NCBI GenBank assembly: GCA_050743125.1
Contig: JBOGEB010000192.1
Span: 1 to 7,815, forward strand
Length of the DNA stretch: 7,815 nucleotides
Reading direction: 5' to 3'
From: JBOGEB01 sp050743125
Lineage (GTDB): Bacteria > Actinomycetota > Nitriliruptoria > Euzebyales > Egibacteraceae
The stretch's first letter is position 1. The number at the start of each line of letters is the position of its first letter. Positions 1 through 5,594 of the stretch are shown piece by piece. The position numbers and the translations under genes were made by a program. A model generated the notes under the pieces. It was not told where the DNA came from, did no database searches, and saw nothing but the letters and a program-made list of their open reading frames with translations.

Positions 1-2
1 CC

Positions 3-167
3 GCGGGCTACACGCACGCCGTGACGACGCGAGACGGCTGGAACCGGCGCTCGACGCCGCCGTACGAGATCCGTCGCTTCGTGATGTACCCGGAGCGGGG
101 TGTCACCGGGTTCTCGGTCCTCGCCCGTGACCTGGTCCACACCACCTGCCAACGCCGGACCGGTTGA
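3..167 (+). CDS. 3' end of an unrecognised protein gene (partial)
   Basis: The reading frame is open from the left edge to TGA at 165-167 and encodes the last 54 residues of a protein that starts outside the window. Nearly every codon ends in G or C, as expected for a real coding frame in this genome. The tail begins AGYTHAVTTRDGW and contains YEIRRFVMYPERG and VTGFSVLARDLVH. I do not recognise a family from this fragment. It has no membrane segment or obvious catalytic motif. A hairpin follows the stop at once, and the next start (282) belongs to a transposase relic, so this gene is probably not part of the downstream operon. That it is coding is fairly sure; its function is unknown. Confidence 0.6.
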   Translation, partial: AGYTHAVTTRDGWNRRSTPPYEIRRFVMYPERGVTGFSVLARDLVHTTCQRRTG

Positions 168-196
168 CCGCCGGACCGGGAGGTTGTCCCGGGCGG
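168..196 (+). terminator. terminator-like hairpin after the first gene
   Basis: Directly after the stop at 165-167 there is a GC-rich dyad. CCGGGA (176-181) pairs with TCCCGG (187-192) around a 5-nt loop, and outer arms CCGCC (168-172) and GGCGG (192-196) can pair as an alternative or partial extension. No T-tract follows. Intrinsic terminators without a U-run are common in actinomycetes, so termination of the upstream gene is plausible but not proven. A second short dyad, GGAGG/CCTCC at 207-220, lies just downstream and may belong to the left end of the IS256 relic. Confidence 0.4.
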
Positions 197-281
197 TGTG
201 GGATTTGGAGGGGGTCCTCCGTGTGGAGTGAGCCAGATGGCACGCTCCCACCAGACGACCAAGCCTGGAGGGAGAACCCCT

Positions 282-1134
282 ATGCAAGACTCGCATACCC
301 CCGCCTCCGCCGACTACACGTCCGGCGTGCCCAGCCGTCTCGAGTTCGTCTCGGCCGCCCAAGCCAGCCTATCGGAGCGGCTGGTGAGGCCGCATCGACG
401 ACCGCCTCGCGACATTCGTCGCCCACCTACGTGAGGGTCTGCTCGTGGCCTCGGCCGCGGTCGGCCTGGAGGTTAGCCCCGAGCTGATGGACGCCGAGGT
501 CACCTGTCTGGCCGGCCCCAAAGGCCGCCACGACCCTGCGCGAACCGCGAAGCGGCATGGCATCGACGACGGCGCCGTCACCCTGCGCGGACGCCGCCTG
601 CCGGTCCGCCGGCCCCGCGTGCGCAGCGTCGGACAGGACGAGCGTGAGGTCCCCCTCGAGTCCTACGACACCTTCGCATCGACCGATCTGCTGGCCGACG
701 GCATCGTCGCGCGTATGCTGGCCGGGCTGTCCACCCGCCGGTACGAGGCTCGAGCCCGTCGGCGAAACAGTCGCCGAGCAGACAAAAGGCACGTCCAAGT
801 CGGCGGTCTCCCGCCGGTTCCTCACCGCCACCGCAGAAAGGCTGGCCGAGTTGCTCGCCCGCCGGTTGGACGACCGGCGGTGGATCATCATCTTCATCGA
901 CGGGTTCGGCATGGGTGAGCATCTGTTGGCAGGCCGCGCTCGGCGTGGACGCTGAGGGGAACAAGGTGCCCCTGGGCGTGGTCGAGGGAACAACCGAGAA
1001 CGCCGCGGTGTGCACCCGGCTGGCCGCCGACCTGGCCGAGCGTGGCCTGGACGCCTCCGCCGGAGTGCTGTTCGTCGCCGATGGCGGCAAAGCGATCGAC
1101 AAAGCCGTCCGCGCGGTGTTTGGCGACAAAGCCA
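282..1134 (+). pseudogene. IS256-family transposase, broken by three frame shifts and truncated
   Basis: A relic of an IS256 (transposase_mut, DDE) transposase. ATG at 282 has a strong ribosome site (GGAGGGAG, 267-274). The protein must be read through several frames. First comes SRLEFVSAAQASLSERLV (282 to about 390). After a shift it continues DDRLATFVAHLREGLLVAS, ELMDAEV, RRLPVRRPRVRS and MLAGLSTRRYE (397 to about 747). After a second shift come LEPVGETV, GTSKSAVSRRF and FIDGFGMGEHL (about 752-925). After a third come ALGVDAEGNKVPLGVVEGTTEN and VADGGKAIDKAVRAVFGDKA (about 935-1133). Frame 1 has a stop at 385-387, so the first shift lies at about 388-396. The first catalytic Asp (codon 899-901) and the second (1080-1082) remain. 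The catalytic Glu region and the rest of the C-terminus are gone: about 285 residues remain of the roughly 400-420 usual for the family. It cannot make an active transposase. Confidence 0.9.
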
Positions 1135-1152
1135 CTCAACGTCTCAGCCTGA

Positions 1153-1266
1153 ACGTACGATGTAGCTGCACGGAGGACACAGCCGAAATTCCGCACCAAG
1201 CGGGACATCCTCCTTTTTCAGGACGAAGCAGTTACTAGTCATGAAGGGTGTCAGGGATTTCCCTGA
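1153..1266 (+). pseudogene. possible tiny IS630-type transposase fragment
   Basis: Where IS256 homology stops, a short open stretch in another frame (after a stop at 1150-1152, ending at TGA 1264-1266) reads RTKRDILLFQDEAVTSHEG near its end. A 'hydrophobic-LxFQDEA' string is typical of the second catalytic Asp region of IS630/Tc1-type transposases (ILFQDEA or LLFEDES variants), where the DE sits in a beta strand. Only about 10-15 residues carry the resemblance and neither flank extends it. The A+T content is higher than in the surrounding DNA. This may be the scar of a second insertion that cut off the IS256 gene, or chance. Treat as a weak call. Confidence 0.25.
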
Positions 1267-1375
1267 CTGTTTAGCTGCGGTTTTATCCCACATTCTGGCT
1301 GTAAACCGCGGCCCATTAGTATGGCTGCATTCCAGCGTGCAAGGGGTTGCGGGTACCTGATGAATAGTTACCGCA
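1250..1375. repeat. dense cluster of inverted repeats in AT-richer DNA
   Basis: By hand count, 1201-1380 is about 52% G+C, clearly below its surroundings, and holds a run of dyads. They are: GTCAGGGA-TT-TCCCTGAC (1250-1267, perfect); GCTGCGGTTT (1274-1283) with AAACCGCGGC (1303-1312), ten pairs with one G-T; CCAT-TAGT-ATGG (1313-1324); GCTG-5 nt-CAGC (1324-1336); GCAA-GGGG-TTGC (1339-1350); and TGCGG...CCGCA (1348-1375), extended by TA/TA past one bulged G. GTTTA (1269-1273) could pair instead with TAAAC (1302-1306). The block lies between two pseudogenes and upstream of the six-gene operon, so it could hold the operon's leader, an operator, or the end of a mobile element. A TAGTAT hexamer at 1317-1322 could be a -10 box but lacks a good -35. 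I match it to no known RNA family. Confidence 0.5.
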
Positions 1376-1417
1376 GGCTGATGTTCCAGAAGCGGCGTGA
1401 ACAGACACAGGAGTGCC

Positions 1418-1673
1418 ATGAAGACACGCGAGGTCGTGTACCAACTCTGCTCTGATCTCGGGCTCGATGACGTGCCTGAGGCCGAGCATCTGCTCGTCAG
1501 TGTGGCAGCCATTGGCCGAGCAGCTCGACCCGCCGATACGCGCGCAGCTCGCTTCCCAGTTGCCCGACGCCCTGCGCGCGGGACTGGACAGCGGCAAGGG
1601 TGGTGGTGCGCTGGCCGCCCGGGTGCAGCGAGACCGGCTACGCCTGAACCGCTTGAGACACAACCCGTGCTGA
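1418..1673 (+). pseudogene. DUF2267-like protein gene, frame-broken and truncated
   Basis: ATG at 1418 follows AGGAG (1409-1413). The product starts MKTREVVYQLCSDLGLDD and continues EAEHLLV. From about 1498-1500 the similarity moves to another frame, SVWQPLAEQLDPPIRAQLAS then QLPDALRAGL, and ends at TGA 1671-1673. Read together, the spacing A-E-x-x-L-x-x-V-x-x-x-L-A-E-x-L followed by LAxQLPxxLRxxL matches the helical pattern I know from DUF2267 proteins. Keeping that register needs a 2-nt loss (or 1-nt gain) at 1498-1500. The tail after DSGKGGG does not look like the family, so the C-terminus may also be lost. In the start frame translation runs on to TGA 1727-1729, overlapping the next gene's possible starts. 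DUF2267 function is unknown. A sequencing error at the break is a possible alternative. Confidence 0.5.
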
Positions 1674-1701
1674 CCATCCTGATGGACAGGGTCGAGAAAC
1701 C

Positions 1702-3051
1702 TTGGCCAGCGTGTTGCGAGACCCGCTGAGCAGGCTAGTGCCCGAGGCCGACTCGCGCACCAGCGCGTGGCTCGAACGGCGGCGCGCGGCTGTTCCGCGT
1801 GCCATATATAACGTCACGGACATCGTAGCCGCCAACGGTGCCGGCGCGCGGGTGAGGGATGTTGACGGGCGGGAGTTTCTCGACTTCGCCGGCGGTCTGG
1901 CCGCCCTCAACGTCGGGCGCGCGAACCCTCGCGTGCTCGCGGCGATCCGCGCCCAGGTCGAGCAGTCGCTCCATGAGTGCTTCCACGTCGCCATGTACCC
2001 GGGCTACGTGGAGCTTGCTGAACGGCTGAACGCCCTCGTGCCAGGCGATCGTCGGCGCATGACGATGCTCGCGAACTCCGGCGCCGAGGCCGTCGAGAAC
2101 GCGATCAAGGTGGCTCGCTACACGACCGGCCGGCCGGCTATCGTCGCCTGCTCGCACGCGTTCCACGGTCGGACGCTGCTCGGGATGACGCTGTCGGCGT
2201 TGGCCAATCCTTACCGCCGCGGATTCGGGCCGTTGGCGTCGGACGTCCACCGCGCGCCGTACCCCTACCCGTATCGGTCCCATGTTGGTAACGGTGCCGA
2301 CGACTGCGGCAGCGACTGTGTGGAGCGCACCGCCGCGCTGATCCGCTACGAGATTGGTGCCGACCAAGTAGCGGCGGTTATTGTCGAGCCGGTTCAGGCC
2401 GAGGGCGGCATTATCGTCCCGCCACCCGGATACCTGCGCGGGCTGCGCGAGTTGTGTACGCAACACCAGATCGTGCTGATCGACGATGAGGTCCAGGCGG
2501 GCATGGGCCGGACCGGGCGGCTGTTCGCGATCGAGCACTTTGACGTCGTGCCCGACATCGTAGTGACCGCGAAGTCCCTGGGTGCAGGCCTTCCGATCTC
2601 GGCCGTGACCGGGGACGCGATGCTCATGGATAGGCCGCATGTAGGAGCGCTCGGGGGGACCTACGGTGGCAATCCGGTGGCCTGCGCGGCGGCGCTCGCG
2701 GTCATCGAGGAGTTGACCGTCGGCGGGTTGCTTGAGGCCGGCCAGCGTCAGGGGCGCTTGCTGCGCTCTCGGCTCGACGACCTACCAGCGCGTGTCCCGA
2801 TCGTCGGAGAGGTGCGGGGACTCGGTCCGATGATCGGTATCGAGCTGGTGGAGGACCAGCAAACCAAGCAGCCCGCCCCGGAGCGCACCCAAGCAGTGCT
2901 GCGCCGCTGCCACCAGCAGGGTCTGATCATCCTGAAGGCGGGTGTCCACGGCAACGTCGTCCGGCTGCTCGCGCCACTTGTCATTGACGACAACGATCTG
3001 CATCGCGGCATCGACATCGTGATCGACGCCATCGAACGAGCGGGGGCGTGA
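1702..3051 (+). CDS. class III PLP aminotransferase, GabT-like
   Basis: A cytoplasmic fold-type I, class III (omega) aminotransferase, which moves an amino group between an amine or omega-amino acid and a keto acid such as 2-oxoglutarate. Visible motifs: the phosphate-binding SGAEA turn (about 126-130), SHAFHGRT, EPVQAEGG, IDDEVQAGMGRTG with the pyridine-nitrogen Asp at about 262, VTAKSLGAGLPISAVTG with the Schiff-base Lys at about 291, and GGTYGGNPVACAAAL. Length (449 residues as given) is normal. It most resembles 4-aminobutyrate/5-aminovalerate aminotransferases; diaminobutyrate or ornithine type substrates are alternatives. The start is uncertain. There is no ATG in frame, an in-frame stop lies at 1654-1656, and TTG 1702, GTG 1711, TTG 1714 and GTG 1738 are candidates without a convincing ribosome site. 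First gene of the six-gene unit. It sits among small-molecule tailoring genes rather than a GABA catabolic operon, so a biosynthetic role is likely (inference). Confidence 0.88.
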   Translation: MASVLRDPLSRLVPEADSRTSAWLERRRAAVPRAIYNVTDIVAANGAGARVRDVDGREFLDFAGGLAALNVGRANPRVLAAIRAQVEQSLHECFHVAMYPGYVELAERLNALVPGDRRRMTMLANSGAEAVENAIKVARYTTGRPAIVACSHAFHGRTLLGMTLSALANPYRRGFGPLASDVHRAPYPYPYRSHVGNGADDCGSDCVERTAALIRYEIGADQVAAVIVEPVQAEGGIIVPPPGYLRGLRELCTQHQIVLIDDEVQAGMGRTGRLFAIEHFDVVPDIVVTAKSLGAGLPISAVTGDAMLMDRPHVGALGGTYGGNPVACAAALAVIEELTVGGLLEAGQRQGRLLRSRLDDLPARVPIVGEVRGLGPMIGIELVEDQQTKQPAPERTQAVLRRCHQQGLIILKAGVHGNVVRLLAPLVIDDNDLHRGIDIVIDAIERAGA

Positions 3052-3105
3052 TCATACCCCGACCATGCACGGCCCGCTGCTACCCCACCTCCGCCCCACC
3101 GACCT

Positions 3106-3112
3106 GGAGGAG
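3106..3112 (+). promoter_or_regulatory. ribosome-binding site that fixes the methyltransferase start
   Basis: GGAGGAG lies just before ATG 3116 (GGAGG to ATG is 5 nt). An in-frame ATG at 3065 would add 17 residues but has no purine-rich site upstream, and the added stretch is Pro-rich and unlike a folded N-terminus. The ATG at 3116 is therefore the better start. Confidence 0.8.
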
Positions 3113-3115
3113 CAC

Positions 3116-4129
3116 ATGAGCACTGACACCCTCACCGTGATCCCGCCGGAGGAGATGGAGCGCGCCTATCTCGAGTACCGTCGCTCCTGCTACCTCGCCC
3201 TGCATCGGCATGCGGCCCAGCGTGGCCTGCTCAAGGCGCTCGACGTGCCCACGTCGCTGACGCAGCTCTCGGACCGGATGGCGTTCGCCCCGTCACAGCG
3301 CCACACGCTCAAGCTGCTGTTGCGCGCCCTGACCATAGCTGGCTCTGTGACGACCATCGACGAGAACGGTCAAGTGTTCATCGCCGCGGAACCCAACGAC
3401 GCGCCGCTCGACCAGCAACGGATCGTCACCGCTATCGGAGCCGAGGCGCTTGAGGACCTCATCCATGGGGACAGCTACCCAGGCATCATCGACACGCTGT
3501 TCGACGGCCAGAACCGGGTGGCGGCCGCCTTCATCGCAGACAACCTACCTTTGTGGGAGGAGTTCCTGTCGACGCCGTTCTACCGCTACAACCGGTTGAA
3601 GGCCGTGGAGCGCATCGCCCCTGCCGGGTCCATCGTTGCCGACATCGCCTGTGGCCCCGGTTTCGGGCTGGCCGAGTTGGCCGATCGCACCACCGTCACC
3701 GGCACCGTCCACGGGTTTGAAATCAGTCCCGACTTCGCCGCCGAGGCGATTCGGCGGACCGCCCACCTGCCGCACGTCGTGGTCACGCGCTGCGATGTCG
3801 ATGGCAGCGGGCTCGCCTTCCTCGGCGACAACCTCCTCGACGGCGCCATGATGGTCGGTGCCTTCCACTTTCTCACCGACCCGGACGGGTTCCTGAAACA
3901 GCTGCATCGCGTCCTGCGCCCCGGGGCGCCGGTGTCCCTGAGCTACGCTTACATGAAACGCGGCTCCTACGACCAGGCGCTGACCGACCTGCGGTTCTCG
4001 CTGCGTGAGCCCACCCCGTATCCGCGGGACGAGCGCTCGATGGTGGAGCTCGTCTCCCGCAACGGGTTCACGCTTGAGTCGAGCTACCCCATGGGTTGCT
4101 ACCAGTCCTTCGTGTTCCAGACGACCTAA
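3116..4129 (+). CDS. SAM-dependent class I methyltransferase
   Basis: A 337-residue methyltransferase. The first 100 or so residues are helical with a winged-helix-like pattern (YLALHRHAAQRGLLKALDV, then LSDRMAFAPSQRHTLKLLLRAL), as in many secondary-metabolite O-/C-/N-methyltransferases. The Rossmann domain follows. Motif I is VADIACGPGFG (Asp about 176, GPGFG about 180-184). The acidic ribose-binding residue is in GFEIS (Glu about 202). RCDVDG (Asp about 227) is the adenine-side motif, and FHFLTDPDGFLKQLHRVLRP matches the motif II/III region. The C-terminus (RNGFTLESSYP...QSFVF) is the usual last strand pair. Start ATG 3116 is set by GGAGG. It lies 64 nt after the aminotransferase and 11 nt before the sulfotransferase, so it is co-transcribed. 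The methyl acceptor cannot be told from sequence. The family call is secure, the substrate unknown. Confidence 0.88.
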   Translation: MSTDTLTVIPPEEMERAYLEYRRSCYLALHRHAAQRGLLKALDVPTSLTQLSDRMAFAPSQRHTLKLLLRALTIAGSVTTIDENGQVFIAAEPNDAPLDQQRIVTAIGAEALEDLIHGDSYPGIIDTLFDGQNRVAAAFIADNLPLWEEFLSTPFYRYNRLKAVERIAPAGSIVADIACGPGFGLAELADRTTVTGTVHGFEISPDFAAEAIRRTAHLPHVVVTRCDVDGSGLAFLGDNLLDGAMMVGAFHFLTDPDGFLKQLHRVLRPGAPVSLSYAYMKRGSYDQALTDLRFSLREPTPYPRDERSMVELVSRNGFTLESSYPMGCYQSFVFQTT

Positions 4130-4140
4130 ATGGACCAGCG

Positions 4141-5004
4141 ATGGACGCGACATTCCTGAGCCGCTACCGGAGCATCCGAGAAAACCTGCGCGAACGTCAC
4201 CGCGACATCGTGGTCGTGCTCGCGCCGCCACGAACCTCGTCGACGGCGCTCGTACGCGTCTTCTGGCGTCATCCAGGCGTCGGCTACTACAACAACGAGC
4301 CCTTTGACCGCTCCTACCATCACCACGCGCCGCTGGTGACCGTGCTCGATCATCTCGATCGCTCAACGGTGGCGGTACCAGACGAGCCGCGAGGCGACGC
4401 CCTGGTCATCAAAGACATGACGTTTCAAGCGGGGCGCCACTTCCGTCTGCTTGCGGACCTCGTGACGGCCCCGCTGGTCTTCGTCCTGCGCGATCCGCGG
4501 CTGAGCATCTCCTCGCGCATGCGCATGGTCGCCGCCGACGGCGGAGTCCCCACTTATCCCCAACGGGAGTCTGGCTGGGAGGTGCTCTTTGAGCAGGTGC
4601 AGGCATGCCGGGTGGAGGGCCGCTCCTACGTGCTCATCGACGCCGGGGACTTCCGCGCCGCCCCCGAGGCGGTCTTCAGCCGCCTGTTCGTGGCACTGGG
4701 CATGACGTTCGAGCGGTCGCAACTGCAGTGGTCGCCCGCGCCCGACGTCAGGCTGGGCAACCTCGACGGCGCCCAGCATAACTGGTACCGCCGGGTACTG
4801 AACAGCAGGGGCCTGCAACCGACGACCGAGAAAGTGCCCCCGCTCGAGACGTTCCCGGTGCGCGGCGGGTTCAGGGCACATGTCGAGCGATCCGTGCAAC
4901 TCTACCGACTGCTTCGAAGAGACCCGCGCCTGCTCACCCCGACTTGTCCTACCTCGGTGCTTGCGAACTCCCGCGACCGCGCGCTGACCGGAGCACAACG
5001 GTGA
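4141..5004 (+). CDS. sulfotransferase-family protein
   Basis: A 287-residue P-loop-type sulfotransferase that would transfer sulfate from PAPS to a hydroxyl or amine. The 5'-phosphosulfate-binding loop is LAPPRTSSTALVRVFW (about 27-42, a variant of PRSGST). The 3'-phosphate-binding motif is VFVLRDPRLSISSRM, with RDPR at about 117-120. Between them are NEPFDRSYHHH and VIKDMTF. This spacing, with an 'EPF' box and a 'KDM' box, recalls the bacterial family I know as Sulfotransfer_5, whose substrates are mostly unknown. Start ATG 4141 is 11 nt after the methyltransferase stop; an ATG at 4130 gives only nine codons. The ribosome site is weak, suggesting coupling to the upstream gene. Its TGA overlaps the next gene's GTG (GTGA, 5001-5004). 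No PAPS-making genes are in the window. Role (inference): final sulfation of the product, or sulfation of a hydroxyl as a leaving group for ring closure. Confidence 0.78.
   Translation: MDATFLSRYRSIRENLRERHRDIVVVLAPPRTSSTALVRVFWRHPGVGYYNNEPFDRSYHHHAPLVTVLDHLDRSTVAVPDEPRGDALVIKDMTFQAGRHFRLLADLVTAPLVFVLRDPRLSISSRMRMVAADGGVPTYPQRESGWEVLFEQVQACRVEGRSYVLIDAGDFRAAPEAVFSRLFVALGMTFERSQLQWSPAPDVRLGNLDGAQHNWYRRVLNSRGLQPTTEKVPPLETFPVRGGFRAHVERSVQLYRLLRRDPRLLTPTCPTSVLANSRDRALTGAQR
4990..4993 (+). promoter_or_regulatory. ribosome site supporting the GTG start of the acetyltransferase
   Basis: GGAG lies 7 nt before GTG 5001, inside the last codons of the sulfotransferase gene. With the GTGA stop/start overlap it supports GTG 5001 as the acetyltransferase start rather than the upstream in-frame codon at 4944, which would overlap the sulfotransferase by about 60 nt. 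Confidence 0.6.
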
Positions 5005-5570
5005 GCGTCAGAAGCGGCCAGCCTTGGCCACCAGCCACCGACACTCCGTCGTTCACGATAAGGCGGGCAGATCCCCACGATCTCGCGGCCATCGTCAGCA
5101 TCTACAACCAGGCGGTCGACGACCGCAATTCGACGTGCGATCTTAGCGGGTTCACCCCCGAGCAGAGGCAGGACTGGTTCCAGCGTCACACTGACCCCTT
5201 CGGCATCTGGGTGGCACAGGCACCGAGCAACGTTATTGGTTGGGTCTCGCTCTCACCGTTCGTAGACAAGCTCTGTTTCAACCGCACGGCCATGTCCGCC
5301 ACCTATGTCGACCGAGCTCATCGGGGGCGAGGGGTGGGCAAGAAGCTGCGTCACTACCTCATCGTCCGGGCGCGCGAACACGGCTTCCACAGCGTCGTGG
5401 CGCGCCTGTGGTCCACCAACGAAGCCAGTATTCACCTCTCGGAGCAACTCGGATACCAACTTGCTGGCAGGCTCAAGGAGGCGGTGTGGGTCGATGGCGA
5501 GATGCTCGATGTCCTCTTCTACCAGAAGGTGCTGGACGACGGCCCTCGGCCGGACCGGCCATGCCGGTGA
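5001..5570 (+). CDS. GNAT N-acetyltransferase, phosphinothricin-acetyltransferase-like
   Basis: A 189-residue cytoplasmic acetyltransferase of the GNAT fold, which transfers acetyl from acetyl-CoA to an amine. The order of motifs follows the Pat/Bar subgroup: IRRADPHDLAAIVSIYNQAV, then FTPEQRQDWFQRHTDPFGIW, GWVSLSPF, TAMSATYVDRAHRGRGVGKK (acetyl-CoA pyrophosphate loop RGRGVG, about 108-113), WSTNEASIHLSEQLGYQLAGRLKEA and LDVLFYQK. Characterised members acetylate the alpha-amine of phosphinothricin, methionine sulfoximine or sulfone and similar glutamate-like amino acids. Many homologues simply annotated 'pat' act on other amines. The first 18 or so residues precede the fold and are probably flexible. 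It overlaps the sulfotransferase by 4 nt and lies 24 nt before the deacylase gene. That pairing suggests masking of an amino-acid-like intermediate or self-resistance (inference). The subgroup call is good, the substrate unknown. Confidence 0.85.
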   Translation: MSVRSGQPWPPATDTPSFTIRRADPHDLAAIVSIYNQAVDDRNSTCDLSGFTPEQRQDWFQRHTDPFGIWVAQAPSNVIGWVSLSPFVDKLCFNRTAMSATYVDRAHRGRGVGKKLRHYLIVRAREHGFHSVVARLWSTNEASIHLSEQLGYQLAGRLKEAVWVDGEMLDVLFYQKVLDDGPRPDRPCR

Positions 5571-5594
5571 CACGCCATAACGGGAACCGATACC

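Noticed and set aside
1293..1322. Possible promoter with TAGTAT at 1317-1322
   Set aside because: The matching -35 (TTCTGG) is poor and spacing is 18 nt; noted only as a weak -10 candidate inside the repeat block.
1340..1375. GGGGTTGCGGGTACC resembling a T-box antiterminator
   Set aside because: The conserved T-box bulge sequence and a specifier loop are missing, and no aminoacyl-tRNA or amino-acid operon logic was seen.
1354..1383. CTGATGA strings suggesting a hammerhead ribozyme core or box C element
   Set aside because: No GAAA partner strand and no three-way stem arrangement could be drawn; box C/D RNAs are not expected in bacteria.
1321..1455. Small ORF of 44 codons starting MAAFQRARGCGY
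   Set aside because: No ribosome site, no recognisable motif, and it overlaps the better-supported DUF2267-like start at 1418.
1498..1500. Programmed frameshift in the DUF2267-like gene
   Set aside because: No slippery run or downstream pseudoknot was seen, the family is not known for recoding, and the neighbouring DNA is decayed.
1735..2640. Long minus-strand open frames opposite the aminotransferase, and similar ones opposite the other operon genes
   Set aside because: They are antisense shadows caused by high G+C third positions; their translations are rich in Arg, Pro and Ala and show no family motifs.
3065..3115. Upstream in-frame ATG for the methyltransferase
   Set aside because: No ribosome site before 3065, while GGAGG precedes ATG 3116 at good spacing.
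4130..4159. ATG overlapping the methyltransferase stop
   Set aside because: It is in another frame and reaches a stop after nine codons; ATG 4141 opens the sulfotransferase.
5001..5570. Naming the acetyltransferase as a true phosphinothricin resistance gene (pat/bar)
   Set aside because: Subgroup similarity alone does not fix the substrate, and no phosphonate biosynthesis gene (PEP mutase type) is in the window.
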